This document shows, in pieces, positions 7,842 through 17,320 of a DNA stretch of 64,000 bases. Each line of letters starts with the position of its first letter. Within the stretch, counting starts at the first letter, position 1. Position numbers and translations under genes: made by a program. The DNA lies in contig OY101120.1 of NCBI GenBank assembly GCA_956465555.1, positions 2,722,001 through 2,786,000 on the forward strand, read 5' to 3'. Source of the stretch: Nitzschia sp. pyKryTriq1 (taxonomy: Eukaryota; Bacillariophyta; Bacillariophyceae; Bacillariales; Bacillariaceae). The notes beneath the pieces are model-generated. The model worked only from the letters and a program-made list of their open reading frames with translations. It was not told the DNA's origin and did no database searches.

Positions 7842-10034
7842 CTACTTGACGGAGTAGCTTCGTTCCAATAGTTGTTCGAATCGAGCGATTTTTCTGCTTT
7901 TGCTGCTGCTGCTGCTGCTTTTGCGAAGGGATGGTGTTCTCGGAGAGGCACTGCTGGCGCGTCGCCGACCCGTAGGCGTTTGTGGGGATATCTTCTGGTG
8001 AATCTCATTATACATATTTGGCAATGACATTTGAGAATGATTGCTTCCACTTACTATACTGAGCTTCTTGTGATATGAACGGCGTAGCTGGTCAAGACGA
8101 CTAGTAGTAGCAGTAGTAGTAGTAGGTGGTGGTGGTAGGGTGCCACCGCCTGGTGCTCTCGGATGCTGCTTTTGTCGGGGCGGAGGCGACGATGTCGGGG
8201 CGACTGGGGGGCGGCGGGGTGATGATCTTGATGGTGACCCTCCTTCACTTGTGAGTGGATTCTGGTGTGTGCCTGGATTTGGCTTGATGGAGTCTCCCTG
8301 ATCGTCGTGCTGGTTAGCATCGTCGTCTCCTGCTGATGTTTTTGCATCCCGAGTTGCCGCTGAGTGAGGACCGGACGAAGGGGACTTTTTTGTTGTTTTG
8401 GTTGACATCTCGTCCTTCTTGTTGAAACTAAATTGGTCTGTGTTGGGTGATTCATTATAAAACTCGCTCCCTGATGATGATGATGATGAGTCGTCACTGT
8501 CAGGAGGCGGAGGCGGAGGAGGTAGAGGTATTTTGTCCGGATCGGCTTCTTCGTTACTGTCTTGTTCTTGGGAAAGAGGACCACTGCCTTTCGCTGGTTC
8601 GACAGAAGGTGGGGCTGGAGGTAGACTCGGCGGCGTTGTTTTTGTTAACACCTCTTTTGTTTTGGGCGATTCATTATAAAACTCGCTCCCTGATGATGAT
8701 GATGATGAGTCGTCACTGTCAGGAGGCGGAGGCGGTGGAGGTGGAGGTAGTTTCTCCGTATCGACTTGTTCGTTACTATCGTGTTCTTGGAAAAGAGGAC
8801 CGCTGCCTTCGGCTGGTTCGACGGAAGGCGGGGCTGGAGGTGGACTCTTCGGATCAGCTCGCAACATCGTGGCTTTGCCTTGTTCGCCTTCTTCATTATG
8901 TCTACCTTTGGGTGAATGCAGACTCCCCTCTTGCTCCGCCTGATTGTCTTCGGTCAATGTATCCAACGGTCCCATCGCTAGTAAATGACCACTCTTTCGT
9001 CGGGAAACACTCGGAGACGAAAAGTTGGAGGTGGTGGAGGGCGGGCCCCGCAGTAGTAGCCCTGCTCCACCACTGTTATTTCGTGTGACGCCCCGTAGCA
9101 GTCCTCCACTATTCTTCCGGGCCACACCTCGGACGACCCCACCACCACTGCCCGATCTTGCCATATTCCCTCGCACAAAGCCTCCACTATTATTTTTCCC
9201 GACTCCCCTTTGTGGCGGTGGTGCTTCGCCTGTGGTACCGATGGTATTGTTCGATGCCTCTCCGAGCAGTAGGTTCTTATCCATGGAAAAGATGGGTGGA
9301 GCAGCAGTATTGTTATTATTTTTATTCGGTGATGACGACGACGGCTCGCCTTGCGCCCCGTGGCGACGGTCGTCATCATCATCGAACAAAGGCCCAAAAC
9401 TTTGTGTCGAATCATAAAATTCGGCCAGTTCATCCCGATAGGCATCCCAATCGAGCGTCAAGGCGCTCATCTGTCTCGATTTGGGAATATCCGGCAACGC
9501 CAATTCAAAGCAAGCATCATTATCATCCATAGCCATGGAATGATCCGAATATCTCCCAATCTCTTGATTGGTTTGACTCGAATCTCGATGCCGTTGTCGT
9601 ACTTCTTCTTCGGTCGGCACTGGTCCAGCATTTGGGTCATAGGCGGTCGAATCATCGTCGAAAGTGTCAGCATCAGCACCAGATCCTTCCGAAGTGGTTT
9701 CTCCTCCTTGCAAGACACCTTCGAATTCTTCGTACTCCTCCTCGTCGACCACGATTTCCTCGATAATGTACTCGTCTTCTTCTTCTTGTTTTTGTTCTGC
9801 TTCCACCAATACTACTTGTTCGTCAATAATATTACTTCTTTTCGCGTCTTTTTTATTTCTTTTCGATGCTGCCGAGTCCTCGCCTTGTTCTTCTTTTTCA
9901 TCATCGTCATCGTCATCGTCATCGAGCAGCTCTCCGTCTGATGACAACTCAATGACTTCTTCAAAATAAGATTCCTCGTCGTCGTCGTCGTCGTCATCGT
10001 CGGAGGAAAAAACAACGTTATCCATCAACGACAT
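7842..10034 (-). CDS. Large acidic, proline/serine-rich disordered protein
   Basis: A 730-residue protein in one exon. The N-terminal third is highly acidic (Asp and Glu runs) with repeated hydrophobic-acidic motifs such as SYFEEVIEL and YIIEEIVVDEEEYEEF. A more ordered patch follows, SALTLDWDAYRDELAEFYD (about residues 185-205). A Gly/Arg/Asn/Ser section has short repeats (RKNSGGLLRG, RNNSGG). Next come two near-identical 73-residue tandem units with polyproline and DSDDSSSSSSGSEFYNESP, then a basic, Ser-rich tail. No catalytic domain is seen. The SALTL patch and the acidic EE(I/V) motifs recur in the protein at 20548, suggesting a family. Function unknown; a scaffold or nucleic acid/chromatin-associated role is only a guess. 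The first ATG is used, but a second lies three codons later. Confidence 0.7.
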   Translation of the reverse strand: MSLMDNVVFSSDDDDDDDDEESYFEEVIELSSDGELLDDDDDDDDEKEEQGEDSAASKRNKKDAKRSNIIDEQVVLVEAEQKQEEEDEYIIEEIVVDEEEYEEFEGVLQGGETTSEGSGADADTFDDDSTAYDPNAGPVPTEEEVRQRHRDSSQTNQEIGRYSDHSMAMDDNDACFELALPDIPKSRQMSALTLDWDAYRDELAEFYDSTQSFGPLFDDDDDRRHGAQGEPSSSSPNKNNNNTAAPPIFSMDKNLLLGEASNNTIGTTGEAPPPQRGVGKNNSGGFVRGNMARSGSGGGVVRGVARKNSGGLLRGVTRNNSGGAGLLLRGPPSTTSNFSSPSVSRRKSGHLLAMGPLDTLTEDNQAEQEGSLHSPKGRHNEEGEQGKATMLRADPKSPPPAPPSVEPAEGSGPLFQEHDSNEQVDTEKLPPPPPPPPPDSDDSSSSSSGSEFYNESPKTKEVLTKTTPPSLPPAPPSVEPAKGSGPLSQEQDSNEEADPDKIPLPPPPPPPDSDDSSSSSSGSEFYNESPNTDQFSFNKKDEMSTKTTKKSPSSGPHSAATRDAKTSAGDDDANQHDDQGDSIKPNPGTHQNPLTSEGGSPSRSSPRRPPVAPTSSPPPRQKQHPRAPGGGTLPPPPTTTTATTSRLDQLRRSYHKKLSIVSGSNHSQMSLPNMYNEIHQKISPQTPTGRRRASSASPRTPSLRKSSSSSSKSRKIARFEQLLERSYSVK
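8449..8886 (-). repeat. Two 219-base tandem units inside a coding region
   Basis: Units start at 8449 and 8668 with the same GATTCATTATAAAACTCGCT sequence and run in parallel for 219 bases each. The length is a multiple of three, so the duplication adds 73 residues in frame. High similarity suggests a recent event. Confidence 0.85.
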
Positions 10035-11012
10035 TATATTATTATTATATTTCTGGACTTTTTGCTATCAGAGTCAGCCAGTCTATCTTGGGCTTTCGTC
10101 TCTTTCCTTACTGCTGATACTATACTTGTGTTGTTTTTGTTGTGGATATGATGTAATAGATCCAGATCTGGTATTTGCGCGATATGATGCGTTTTCTGAG
10201 GAATCATCATCATCATCATCAATCAGCGCGCATCATCAATCGCGATGACTGGACTGAGGGTATTTTTTTAAATGATATGATTAGGGGGGCCGCAGGATGA
10301 CTACTATGAATCTGCAGTTCCCGTCCCACCCCCAAGCAAAACGCAACCACCCTCCTTGCGGGTCATTTTGACAAAACAACAACGAAAGCGGAAGAGCTAC
10401 AGTAGCTATTATTATTGATTCGCCGAATTCTATTTAGAGCTCCACCAAAAAATCCGACGAACGCATGCATCCAACGGAAAATGTCAAATGGCGGGAATGG
10501 AACCATCATAGCCTACACCAGTCGCGCAGTTCAAACAGTACCGTACGTACCAGGTACGGTACTTGTACCGGTACAAGGACCGGTACTTCTACGGTCTTTC
10601 CTGTCCTTCGTACGTTCGTTCGGTTCGCCGAATTTCGGGGGCTCCACCCACCGACCCTCCAGGCGGTGGCGCGTTGTGGCCATCACACATCACATCATGC
10701 ATCGGAGTGTGGAAGGACGGACGATGATGATTCTTGAATGAAATCCTCCGTCCGTGCAGTTTTCGTTCAGTACGAGTATTACCGGTACAGGTATTAGAAA
10801 TCGCCGTTACGAACTAGTAGTAGTAGTAGAGTACTGGTACGAGCAGTGCGACAGGTACTGGTTACTTTTATAACTACAATCATACCGGATACCGGATACC
10901 GGATACGTGTATCGTGGCATTCTAACAACACGACGATTATACCGTATATTCGTGCCAACTCATTGAATTAACAAGAATATATAGACATTGTCTTTTCTTC
11001 ATCACCATCATC
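10035..11012. other. Divergent intergenic region
   Basis: It separates the start of the minus-strand acidic protein from the plus-strand aldo/keto reductase. It contains an ATC run (about 10204-10222), GTAC/CCGGTA-rich stretches (10540-10590, 10770-10870), and a repeated ACCGGAT word at 10882-10905. An ATATA tract at about 10975-10985 is a possible TATA-like element about 30 bases before the reductase start. No gene is supported. Confidence 0.5.
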
Positions 11013-11972
11013 ATGAGCAGCAGCAGCAGCAGCAGTATCACCAGGAGGAGTATCATTAACGCTTCCTCTCGCAACAGCCTCGGGATGCCCTTGGTGGGCT
11101 TTGGTACCTACCAAATGAATCCTGAAGAAGCCGAGAAAAGCGTGGCGGAGGCCCTCAAGGTTGGCTTTCGCCATATTGATTCTGCGGAAGGATACAACAA
11201 TGAACAAGGCACGGGCCGTGCTCTGGCTGCCAGTGGAATTCCTCGCGAAGAGCTCTTTGTGACCACCAAGGTCTTTCCTGGTTATAAAGCATGGGGAGTC
11301 CCGGAGAAAGGATTTGATGAAACCATTGCTGCGTGCCAAAAGTCACTCCTTGAATTGCAGTTGGACTATGTCGATCTCTATTTGATTCACCTTCCTTGTA
11401 CTTCGACTCGGTTGGAGCAGTATAAGGCACTGGTGGAACTAAAAAAGATGGGTCTGGCGAAACATATTGGAGTTTCCAACTACGATGAAAGTCATTTGAA
11501 GGAAATTGAAGACGCTGGACTTCCCACTCCTGAAGCCAATCAGTTGGAGTTCCACCCTCTTTGTGCTCAAAAGAAGATGAATCCCATCCTGTCCTCCAAG
11601 GGGATTGTACCAGTGGCGTATTCGTCACTCGCTACCTTGAGTAGCTGGAGGACCAAAGAAGGGCAGGGAGGAGATGTCAAAGCCGACACCAAGGCAGAAG
11701 CCCAGAAAGTCCAGGCGGAAATTGCGTCCAGGTTAGGTGTCCCGGAAGGCAAGCTCTTGTTGAGATGGGGCATGCAACGTGGCTATGCAGTGTTGACCAA
11801 GAGCTCCACTCCCAGCCGTATCGCTAGCAACTTTGAACTATTCGACTTTGAAATTCCTGCGGAGGATATGGATAAGCTGAATGCCTTGGACAAGGACGAG
11901 CACGTGGCCTGGGCCCAGCAAGGGATGAATCCGCAAGACACGAATGTTCCATTGGCAGCACCAGCATCATAG
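11013..11972 (+). CDS. Aldo/keto reductase (AKR superfamily)
   Basis: The 319-residue length is normal for the family. The AKR catalytic tetrad is visible: D56 and Y61 (HIDSAEGYNNE), K86 (TTKV) and H126 (YLIHLP). The remaining motifs also fit: GLAKHIGVSNY (about 155-165) is the typical strand and helix after the catalytic core, NQLEFHP lines the nicotinamide pocket, and KSSTPSRIASNF near 275 fits the NADPH 2'-phosphate-binding loop, implying NADPH preference. It should reduce aldehydes or ketones to alcohols in the cytosol. The start is preceded by A/C-rich sequence, and the first residues are a Ser run, not a targeting signal. Closest in style to the AKR families of plant, fungal and bacterial reductases that include 2,5-diketogluconate reductases. 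The substrate is unknown. Confidence 0.93.
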   Translation: MSSSSSSSITRRSIINASSRNSLGMPLVGFGTYQMNPEEAEKSVAEALKVGFRHIDSAEGYNNEQGTGRALAASGIPREELFVTTKVFPGYKAWGVPEKGFDETIAACQKSLLELQLDYVDLYLIHLPCTSTRLEQYKALVELKKMGLAKHIGVSNYDESHLKEIEDAGLPTPEANQLEFHPLCAQKKMNPILSSKGIVPVAYSSLATLSSWRTKEGQGGDVKADTKAEAQKVQAEIASRLGVPEGKLLLRWGMQRGYAVLTKSSTPSRIASNFELFDFEIPAEDMDKLNALDKDEHVAWAQQGMNPQDTNVPLAAPAS

Positions 11973-12123
11973 ATAATAATAGATGAGGGCAAGTGAATGT
12001 TGCTAAAATAAGCAGGGGACCAGGGCGCATTATGTTGATCATAATATTGTCGCTCCGCTGAAATATAGACGAGCAACAACAAAGAAAACCTCCTACTATT
12101 AAATAATACAAATACTTGTTGTT

Positions 12124-13989
12124 TTAGGAGCACCGAGAAGCATCTCCTTGAATGCCTAGTAGAGCTTCGGCGTCGGAAACGTTGTTGAGCAAATCCCAGC
12201 TGTCCAAGTAGACCTGTGGGATATCACCTTCAAAACAATTGTCGCTAAACGTTGCGTTCCCAATCAGTAGCCAAGCTTCGCCGTACACTTCGGGCAGAGT
12301 ACCCACCAACCGATTATCGTGAAGGTATAGTTCCTCGAGCTTTGTCCAGCGACTCCACTCGGTTGGCAAGGTACCAGTCAGTTCATTTTGATCCAATGAT
12401 ACAAGTGAGATAGTATCTGACCACGATTCGCCGTATTCGGCAGGAAGACTTCCTGTCAAGCGATTGACTTGTACAAATAGCCGCTCGAGATTGGTCCATT
12501 GACTGTATTCCGTGGGTAGAGTTCCAGTCAAGGCGTTATGATCTAGAGACACCACCGAGATATTTGTCCAGGCACTGAATTCACGAGGCAGGGATCCCGT
12601 GAAGGTATTGTTCCAAAGATACATCTCTTTCATTTGCGTCCATCGGCTCCACTCCACCGGTAATTTGCCAGTAAAGTTGTTCCGAGTAAACGACGCAAAT
12701 TTCATGTTGGTCCACGCCGCATATTCTGTTGGTAGACTTCCACTCAGGCGATTCTCGCTCGTCCGAATATCCTTCAGATTCGTCCATGCCTTCCACTCCA
12801 CAGGTAGGGTACCAGAGAAATCATTCTCCGCCAGGTAGATCTCGTTGAGGTTGGTCCACCTGGCATATTCTGTAGGAAGAGTACCCGTCAAACGATTGGC
12901 GTAGATAAAAAGTTGCTCGAGTTTGGTCCATTGACTCCATTCTCGAGGCAACGTTCCCGTGAGCGCATTTTGATCCATGGCGACACGGACAATCGTGTTG
13001 GACCAGCCAGAGTATTCTGTAGGAAGGGTACCGGTCAATTGATTGCCATAGAGATAAATTTGCTCGAGATTTGTCCACTCCCCCCATTCACTAGGTAAGG
13101 TGCCCGTGATGTTGTTTTGATCCAACGAGACGCCTTGAATTTGTGGCCAGACACCACGACCGCCGTACTCGGAAGGGAGCGTTCCCGTCAATTGATTCTT
13201 TTCAATTTCAAACCATCGAATATTCTGGAGGCCACTAGCACCGCCGAGTTCGGTCGGAAGCGTGCCCGTCAATTGATTTCCCTCCAACACTAGCTCTCTC
13301 AATGCCGGAAGTTTGGCCAGCAGGGTCGGAATTTCGCCCTGAAGATTATTTTGGGGGAGACGGATCGCTTGAATTCTTCCCTGCTCGTCGCAGGCGGTCA
13401 CTCCCACGAGCTGTTCCATGTCGAGGGTTCCGTTCTTTTGGACAATGGCCATTTCTTGTTTCCACTCGCATTCGTGCGTCTCACTCAAAAAGCCGAGTTG
13501 AGATTTCCAATCCGGCCCCGTCGTCTCAAAGTACACCTGAGCGGCCAAGAATCGTTGGACGATTCTCCATTCCGGAGTCTTCTTGTTGCTGTTGTTCTTG
13601 TTGTTGTTGCTGTCGTTTTCTTTCAAGATGCCACTCTTGTCGTCGTTGACCAACCATTCAAAGGTCTGGCGTTGCACAGAATCTTCGGGAACAAAGTCAA
13701 TGACACTTGACAACACGCAGACTGACTCCTTCTTGTTGCTGCTGCTGCTGTTGTCGGTTGTATTACAGGCACAATTTTGTTGTTGTTTGGGCAACAACAG
13801 CACAAGAGCGACAATCAGTCCGATCAAAGAGAGGAGAGCCACGCCGGTGGCGCGTTGAGCTCGGGTCTGAGCCTGCTCCAGGAATTCTTCATCATAGTTT
13901 TTCGTCCCATCGTTATTATTATTATTATTACTTCTCCTCGTCGAGGATTGTTGCTGCTGCTTGGGCCGCTCCACGTCGTCCTCGGTCAT
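12124..13989 (-). CDS. Single-pass membrane leucine-rich-repeat protein
   Basis: The ATG at 13989 is chosen, giving 621 residues. The frame opens further upstream (14151), but those residues are low-complexity and the 13989 start gives the usual diatom layout. A polar N-terminal tail (1-48) precedes a transmembrane segment (about 49-67, ALLSLIGLIVALVLLLP), then an ectodomain. After a Cys-containing cap (CECEW, VTACDEQGR) come about 14 LRRs of plant-like type, each about 24 residues with the core NxLTGTLPTEYxxWTNLexl. The repeats are very regular. A Cys near the end may cap the solenoid. There is no kinase domain. The topology suggests a cell-surface recognition or adhesion role. This style of Trp-bearing repeat is common in diatom LRR expansions. 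Confidence 0.88.
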   Translation of the reverse strand: MTEDDVERPKQQQQSSTRRSNNNNNNDGTKNYDEEFLEQAQTRAQRATGVALLSLIGLIVALVLLLPKQQQNCACNTTDNSSSSNKKESVCVLSSVIDFVPEDSVQRQTFEWLVNDDKSGILKENDSNNNKNNSNKKTPEWRIVQRFLAAQVYFETTGPDWKSQLGFLSETHECEWKQEMAIVQKNGTLDMEQLVGVTACDEQGRIQAIRLPQNNLQGEIPTLLAKLPALRELVLEGNQLTGTLPTELGGASGLQNIRWFEIEKNQLTGTLPSEYGGRGVWPQIQGVSLDQNNITGTLPSEWGEWTNLEQIYLYGNQLTGTLPTEYSGWSNTIVRVAMDQNALTGTLPREWSQWTKLEQLFIYANRLTGTLPTEYARWTNLNEIYLAENDFSGTLPVEWKAWTNLKDIRTSENRLSGSLPTEYAAWTNMKFASFTRNNFTGKLPVEWSRWTQMKEMYLWNNTFTGSLPREFSAWTNISVVSLDHNALTGTLPTEYSQWTNLERLFVQVNRLTGSLPAEYGESWSDTISLVSLDQNELTGTLPTEWSRWTKLEELYLHDNRLVGTLPEVYGEAWLLIGNATFSDNCFEGDIPQVYLDSWDLLNNVSDAEALLGIQGDASRCS

Positions 13990-14570
13990 GATGTTATTAG
14001 TGTGCTGGCTGCTTGTTAGGTTATTATGATCTTGTGGGAGAAATAATGAAGGATAATGATGAAAATGATGCGTTGTCTTGTTGTGTCGTTGGGGGACAGT
14101 AAAAAGTAAGTGTTCTAATTTTTTCCTTCTTGCATCATGCGTCACTACCATCTTCTATCTTGCTGTATTCGAGAAGGTAGTCCCGAATGTGGCGTGGGGG
14201 CATATCATTCTAGCGAAATGAGAGAGAAAAAAACTTCCTCGGAATTAGTATTTTCTCCGAACTCTCGTACTTTTGTAGTACCGGTTGTTGGAGATAAGGC
14301 TTATCATGGGACCGCACCACGGACGGACCATCAGGATGACACGTCGACAATCCAAATCACAACGAACGTCATCCCCGCCGCCGTTCGTTCTTCTAGTGGT
14401 TGAGTAGGAAAACAACAATGAGTATCATCTCTTAATCTCATTGTTGTCTACGAATCTAACGATACGAAGGTTACTGTTACACTGCGTGTTTAGCTTAGAC
14501 TGACTTTGTTATCTTAGTGATACAATAGTCTGGCTTTTCACCGTTGTTTCAACATTCGTAGACAACAAAA
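13990..14570. other. Intergenic region upstream of the LRR gene
   Basis: This includes the likely 5' leader of the LRR gene. It also holds two inverted-repeat structures: a hairpin at 14412-14446 (CAACAATGAG / CTCATTGTTG) and the pair at 14441-14568. No supported gene. Confidence 0.5.
14441..14568. repeat. 15-base inverted repeat next to a retroelement fossil
   Basis: TTGTTGTCTACGAAT at 14441-14455 is the exact reverse complement of ATTCGTAGACAACAA at 14554-14568. The enclosed 98 bases are AT-rich with no coding content. It ends just before the Copia-like fossil and may be its leader or LTR edge, or an independent small element. Confidence 0.6.
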
Positions 14571-15260
14571 ATGCCTGAAGGCAGCGATGGCGCACCAGCG
14601 CCACTCAAGGTCGTGTGCAACGCAGGAACCGTGACCTGCAACAAGAAAGGCTACTTCCGTGATCATCCTGAAGCGGTATGGTATAACCCGGAAGGTGTTG
14701 CCAACATCTTGTCCTGGCACCACGTCAGCAAACACTGCCGTATCCGCTATGATAACGACCAGTCCGCGGATGTCGTCGTCACGCTCAACGATGGCGATGA
14801 GCTGCGCTTCAAGCCATCATCCAGGGGCCTCTATTATCTCGACATTACGGAAGACAAAGGAAACAATCAACAATGGACACTAGTACAGACAGTCAAAGAA
14901 CAGAGGTCAAAATACACCCGTCGCGCACAAATCAAAGCCAACCTCGCAAGGAAGATCCAAAACATCATTGGACGGCCAGGCACCCGACAATTCATGGACA
15001 TCGCCAGCAAGAATCTACTACCACACTGCCCCGTCACTCGATCCGACATCGCGGCTGCCGAGGACATCTATGGGAGCAATTTGGGGTCTCTACGTGGGAA
15101 GACTGTCAGTCGACCCAACGAACATGTGACTACCGGTATCGACGGCGTCCCTCCTGAAATCATGACACTTTATCACGACGTTACCCTCGCCATCGACATC
15201 ATGTTCGTCAACAAAATTCCATTTCTAGATTTTGTGTCAAAATGCGCGTTGACGGCGTGA
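14571..15260 (+). mobile_element. Fossil of a Ty1/Copia-type retrotransposon
   Basis: The translated sequence carries the protease-end to GAG-pre-integrase part of a Copia polyprotein, in the style of diatom and other algal Copia elements: a VCNAGTVTCN start, the NPEGVANILSW motif, RGLYYLDI and an ITRSD-type segment (CPVTRSDIAAAEDIYG). Most of gag, integrase, reverse transcriptase and RNase H are not found nearby, so the element is broken and only a part remains. No LTR pair was recognised. The remaining stretch is still readable, which suggests moderate age. Confidence 0.7.
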
Positions 15261-15514
15261 CCTGCTCTCTTCAGTGGCCCAGTAGTAAGCCAAAAGGGGG
15301 GCTACACCCTCTAAACCACTTCGCCCGTCTGACCCAACGTTTCCGAAAGCAATGTTGCCAGCTGCCATGACCTGATTGGTTGTTTTGCATTGGTGACGGA
15401 TATTGAGCCAAGTAGCAAAATGTGAATCATACCGTGATTCACAAATTAATCCCGTAAGGAGATAGTACAGTATTGAAATTCTTTCCATGAAGGTGTTCGG
15501 GAATGCCGACGTTG

Positions 15515-15618
15515 TATTTCGGACCGCTGTGAGTTCAGACCGCTATGAGAGAAAGGAACGAGGCTTATTTCAAGGCTTTATTTGGGCTATGAACAATTAG
15601 AAGAAGCACGGGACAAGG
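15515..15618 (+). repeat. Dispersed repeat, copy A
   Basis: It is similar to 17478-17588 in the same orientation. The longest shared block reads ACCGCTATGAGAGAAAGGAA and continues through CGAGGCTTATTTCA. Further on, GAACAATTAGAAGAAGCACG here aligns with GAACGATTAGAAGAAGCGCG there. Probably a decayed, non-coding mobile element; family unknown. Confidence 0.65.
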
Positions 15619-15787
15619 TTTCCTTTCTTGTACTCGCACAGGTAAGAGATGATACCGGTACCGAAGTACCGGTACCGGTACTGCACAGGAGCATGCAGTA
15701 GCCATTGAAGGAAGGAAGGCGGGGAACAATCAGTCAGTAACGGTAGTAGATGGCGGCAATTGAACTTCTTCGCATACGGACGCTACT

Positions 15788-16000
15788 ACGTGCGTGTACG
15801 GAAACGCACGTTCTCTTTTTCAATTAAATAATATGTATTTATTATGAATGCATGCATGCATGCACATCATCTATCGCATCCATCATCGATCCATCATCAT
15901 CTGCATGCCGTCCCCGCCCATTATTTTCTCTCCCGACCGATCCATCACCAAGTGCGTGTACGAAACGCACGTTTTTATTATGAATGCATGCATGCATGCT
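15788..16000 (+). repeat. Duplicated hairpin plus ATGCATGC cassette
   Basis: Two copies of a cassette lie about 160 bases apart. Each has a short hairpin (CGTGCGT/ACGCACG arms in copy one, GTGCGT/ACGCAC in copy two), then TTATTATGAATGCATGCATG. Copy one spans about 15788-15862 and copy two about 15947-16000. The sequence between them is CATC/ATC-rich. Function unknown. Confidence 0.6.
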
Positions 16001-16207
16001 TGCCTTCGTCACATTCCCACTCACTATTCCTGACTAAAGTACATGTACATTATGTACTTACTACAGATGATCGATGATGGTCGGTCCTCGCGATGCTGTT
16101 CGGATCGGACCAGCCAGCAGCAAAATGATTTTTCACAATAATCTTCGTCATAAAAAAGTAAAAGCATTGATCAGAACAAGAAAAACAACAACAACAACAA
16201 CAACACC

Positions 16208-16849
16208 ATGTCGCCGTCCTGCTCACTACCACCACCACCAGCATCACCAGCATCATCATCATCTTATGTCTACGATATGACCTATACTTTGCTTGACAGA
16301 TTCCAACAACATCATTCTGATCGTCATACCAATGATCATGCCGCTTGGGTTCTCGAAATCATCGAAAGTGCTCTACAGGTGATCGACTCTACTACCGATG
16401 CAGACATGTTGGACCCGATGATGACGACTTTGGAAGACGACGACGACGATGATACTAGTACAGGCAGTACTACTGGTATCTTTCGCAGTAACTACTACTG
16501 TCAGAGGAAGAATTCTCCCTATGCGATGGCGGCTGTGGGCGGGGGCTACTACTATCATGGCGAGAACTCTCATCCTGCGGTCGTACAAACACCAGGACCG
16601 TCGTATCACCATCGACCATCAGGACGAGCACAAGAAGACCACCATCCTCAAGAACAGCGAAGATCGAGGACCGTGCCTCCAATCACCACCACAGCGGTCT
16701 CAGCAGCGGTCTCAAGTACTACAAGAAGATCATTGTTTGAGGAGGAGGGCAGCACCGCTTCTATTGATGCTACTATAGTACTATCCTCGAGAAATGAGGA
16801 AACGAACGAACGCGGAGAGGAGCGGGTTCATCATCATTCTTCGGACTAA
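16208..16849 (+). CDS. DHxAW protein, copy 1 (unknown function)
   Basis: A 213-residue protein. It starts with a Ser/Pro head (PPPPASPASSSS), then a conserved block of about 45 residues: YDMTYTLLDRF, HH, and DHAAWVLEIIESALQVID (about residues 47-64). The rest is acidic, then His/Arg/Ser-rich and disordered. The block is clearly shared with the protein at 27067 (DHLAWIVGILESAERIVNEAD), so the two are paralogs. The block looks like one amphipathic helix and may bind a partner. An HA-domain gene follows 1.2 kb downstream on the same strand, and the same pairing recurs twice more in the window. I recognise no known domain. Confidence 0.65.
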   Translation: MSPSCSLPPPPASPASSSSYVYDMTYTLLDRFQQHHSDRHTNDHAAWVLEIIESALQVIDSTTDADMLDPMMTTLEDDDDDDTSTGSTTGIFRSNYYCQRKNSPYAMAAVGGGYYYHGENSHPAVVQTPGPSYHHRPSGRAQEDHHPQEQRRSRTVPPITTTAVSAAVSSTTRRSLFEEEGSTASIDATIVLSSRNEETNERGEERVHHHSSD

Positions 16850-17320
16850 GGTAAAGAAAGTACCGCCGTTCCGGCTATGATCATACGATCTCCCCTTTCT
16901 TACTAGTAGTACTGAAGAGAATATATAGAGGATGCTGCTGCTCCCTACGGCACTACTGCTGTATTCGTTTTCGACCTCGCACTTTTACAGCAAGGCTATT
17001 GTTCTTAGTATGCTGCTATGTAGTCTATTAGTGGTGCTTGACATTCATTGAAGTATTCGACCAGCAGCATGGCGATGTCTCGAATGAATCATCCTCACAA
17101 ATCTATCTCAAAAAGAGTAGGCTACAACTTACTACTAGGAGGGTACGTCCTGCCCAATGATACAATAGTAGATCGTCGGAACCCTTCCACCTCTCATCGA
17201 TCGTTCAAAAATGATCCGTCCCTGCCGGCGATTTCAAAAACTACCACCAGTATCGATGACATGCACGAAATCAAAAACAAGCAGCTACTAGTACTAGTAG
17301 TACTAGTAGTATTGAGTACA

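Larger units (their letters stand above)
15261..16207. other. Repeat-rich intergenic region
   Basis: This holds a dispersed repeat (15515-15618), CCGGTA words (15655-15685) and a duplicated hairpin/ATGCATGC cassette (15788-15862 and 15947-16000). A (CAA)n run precedes the next start codon at 16208. No gene is supported. Confidence 0.55.
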
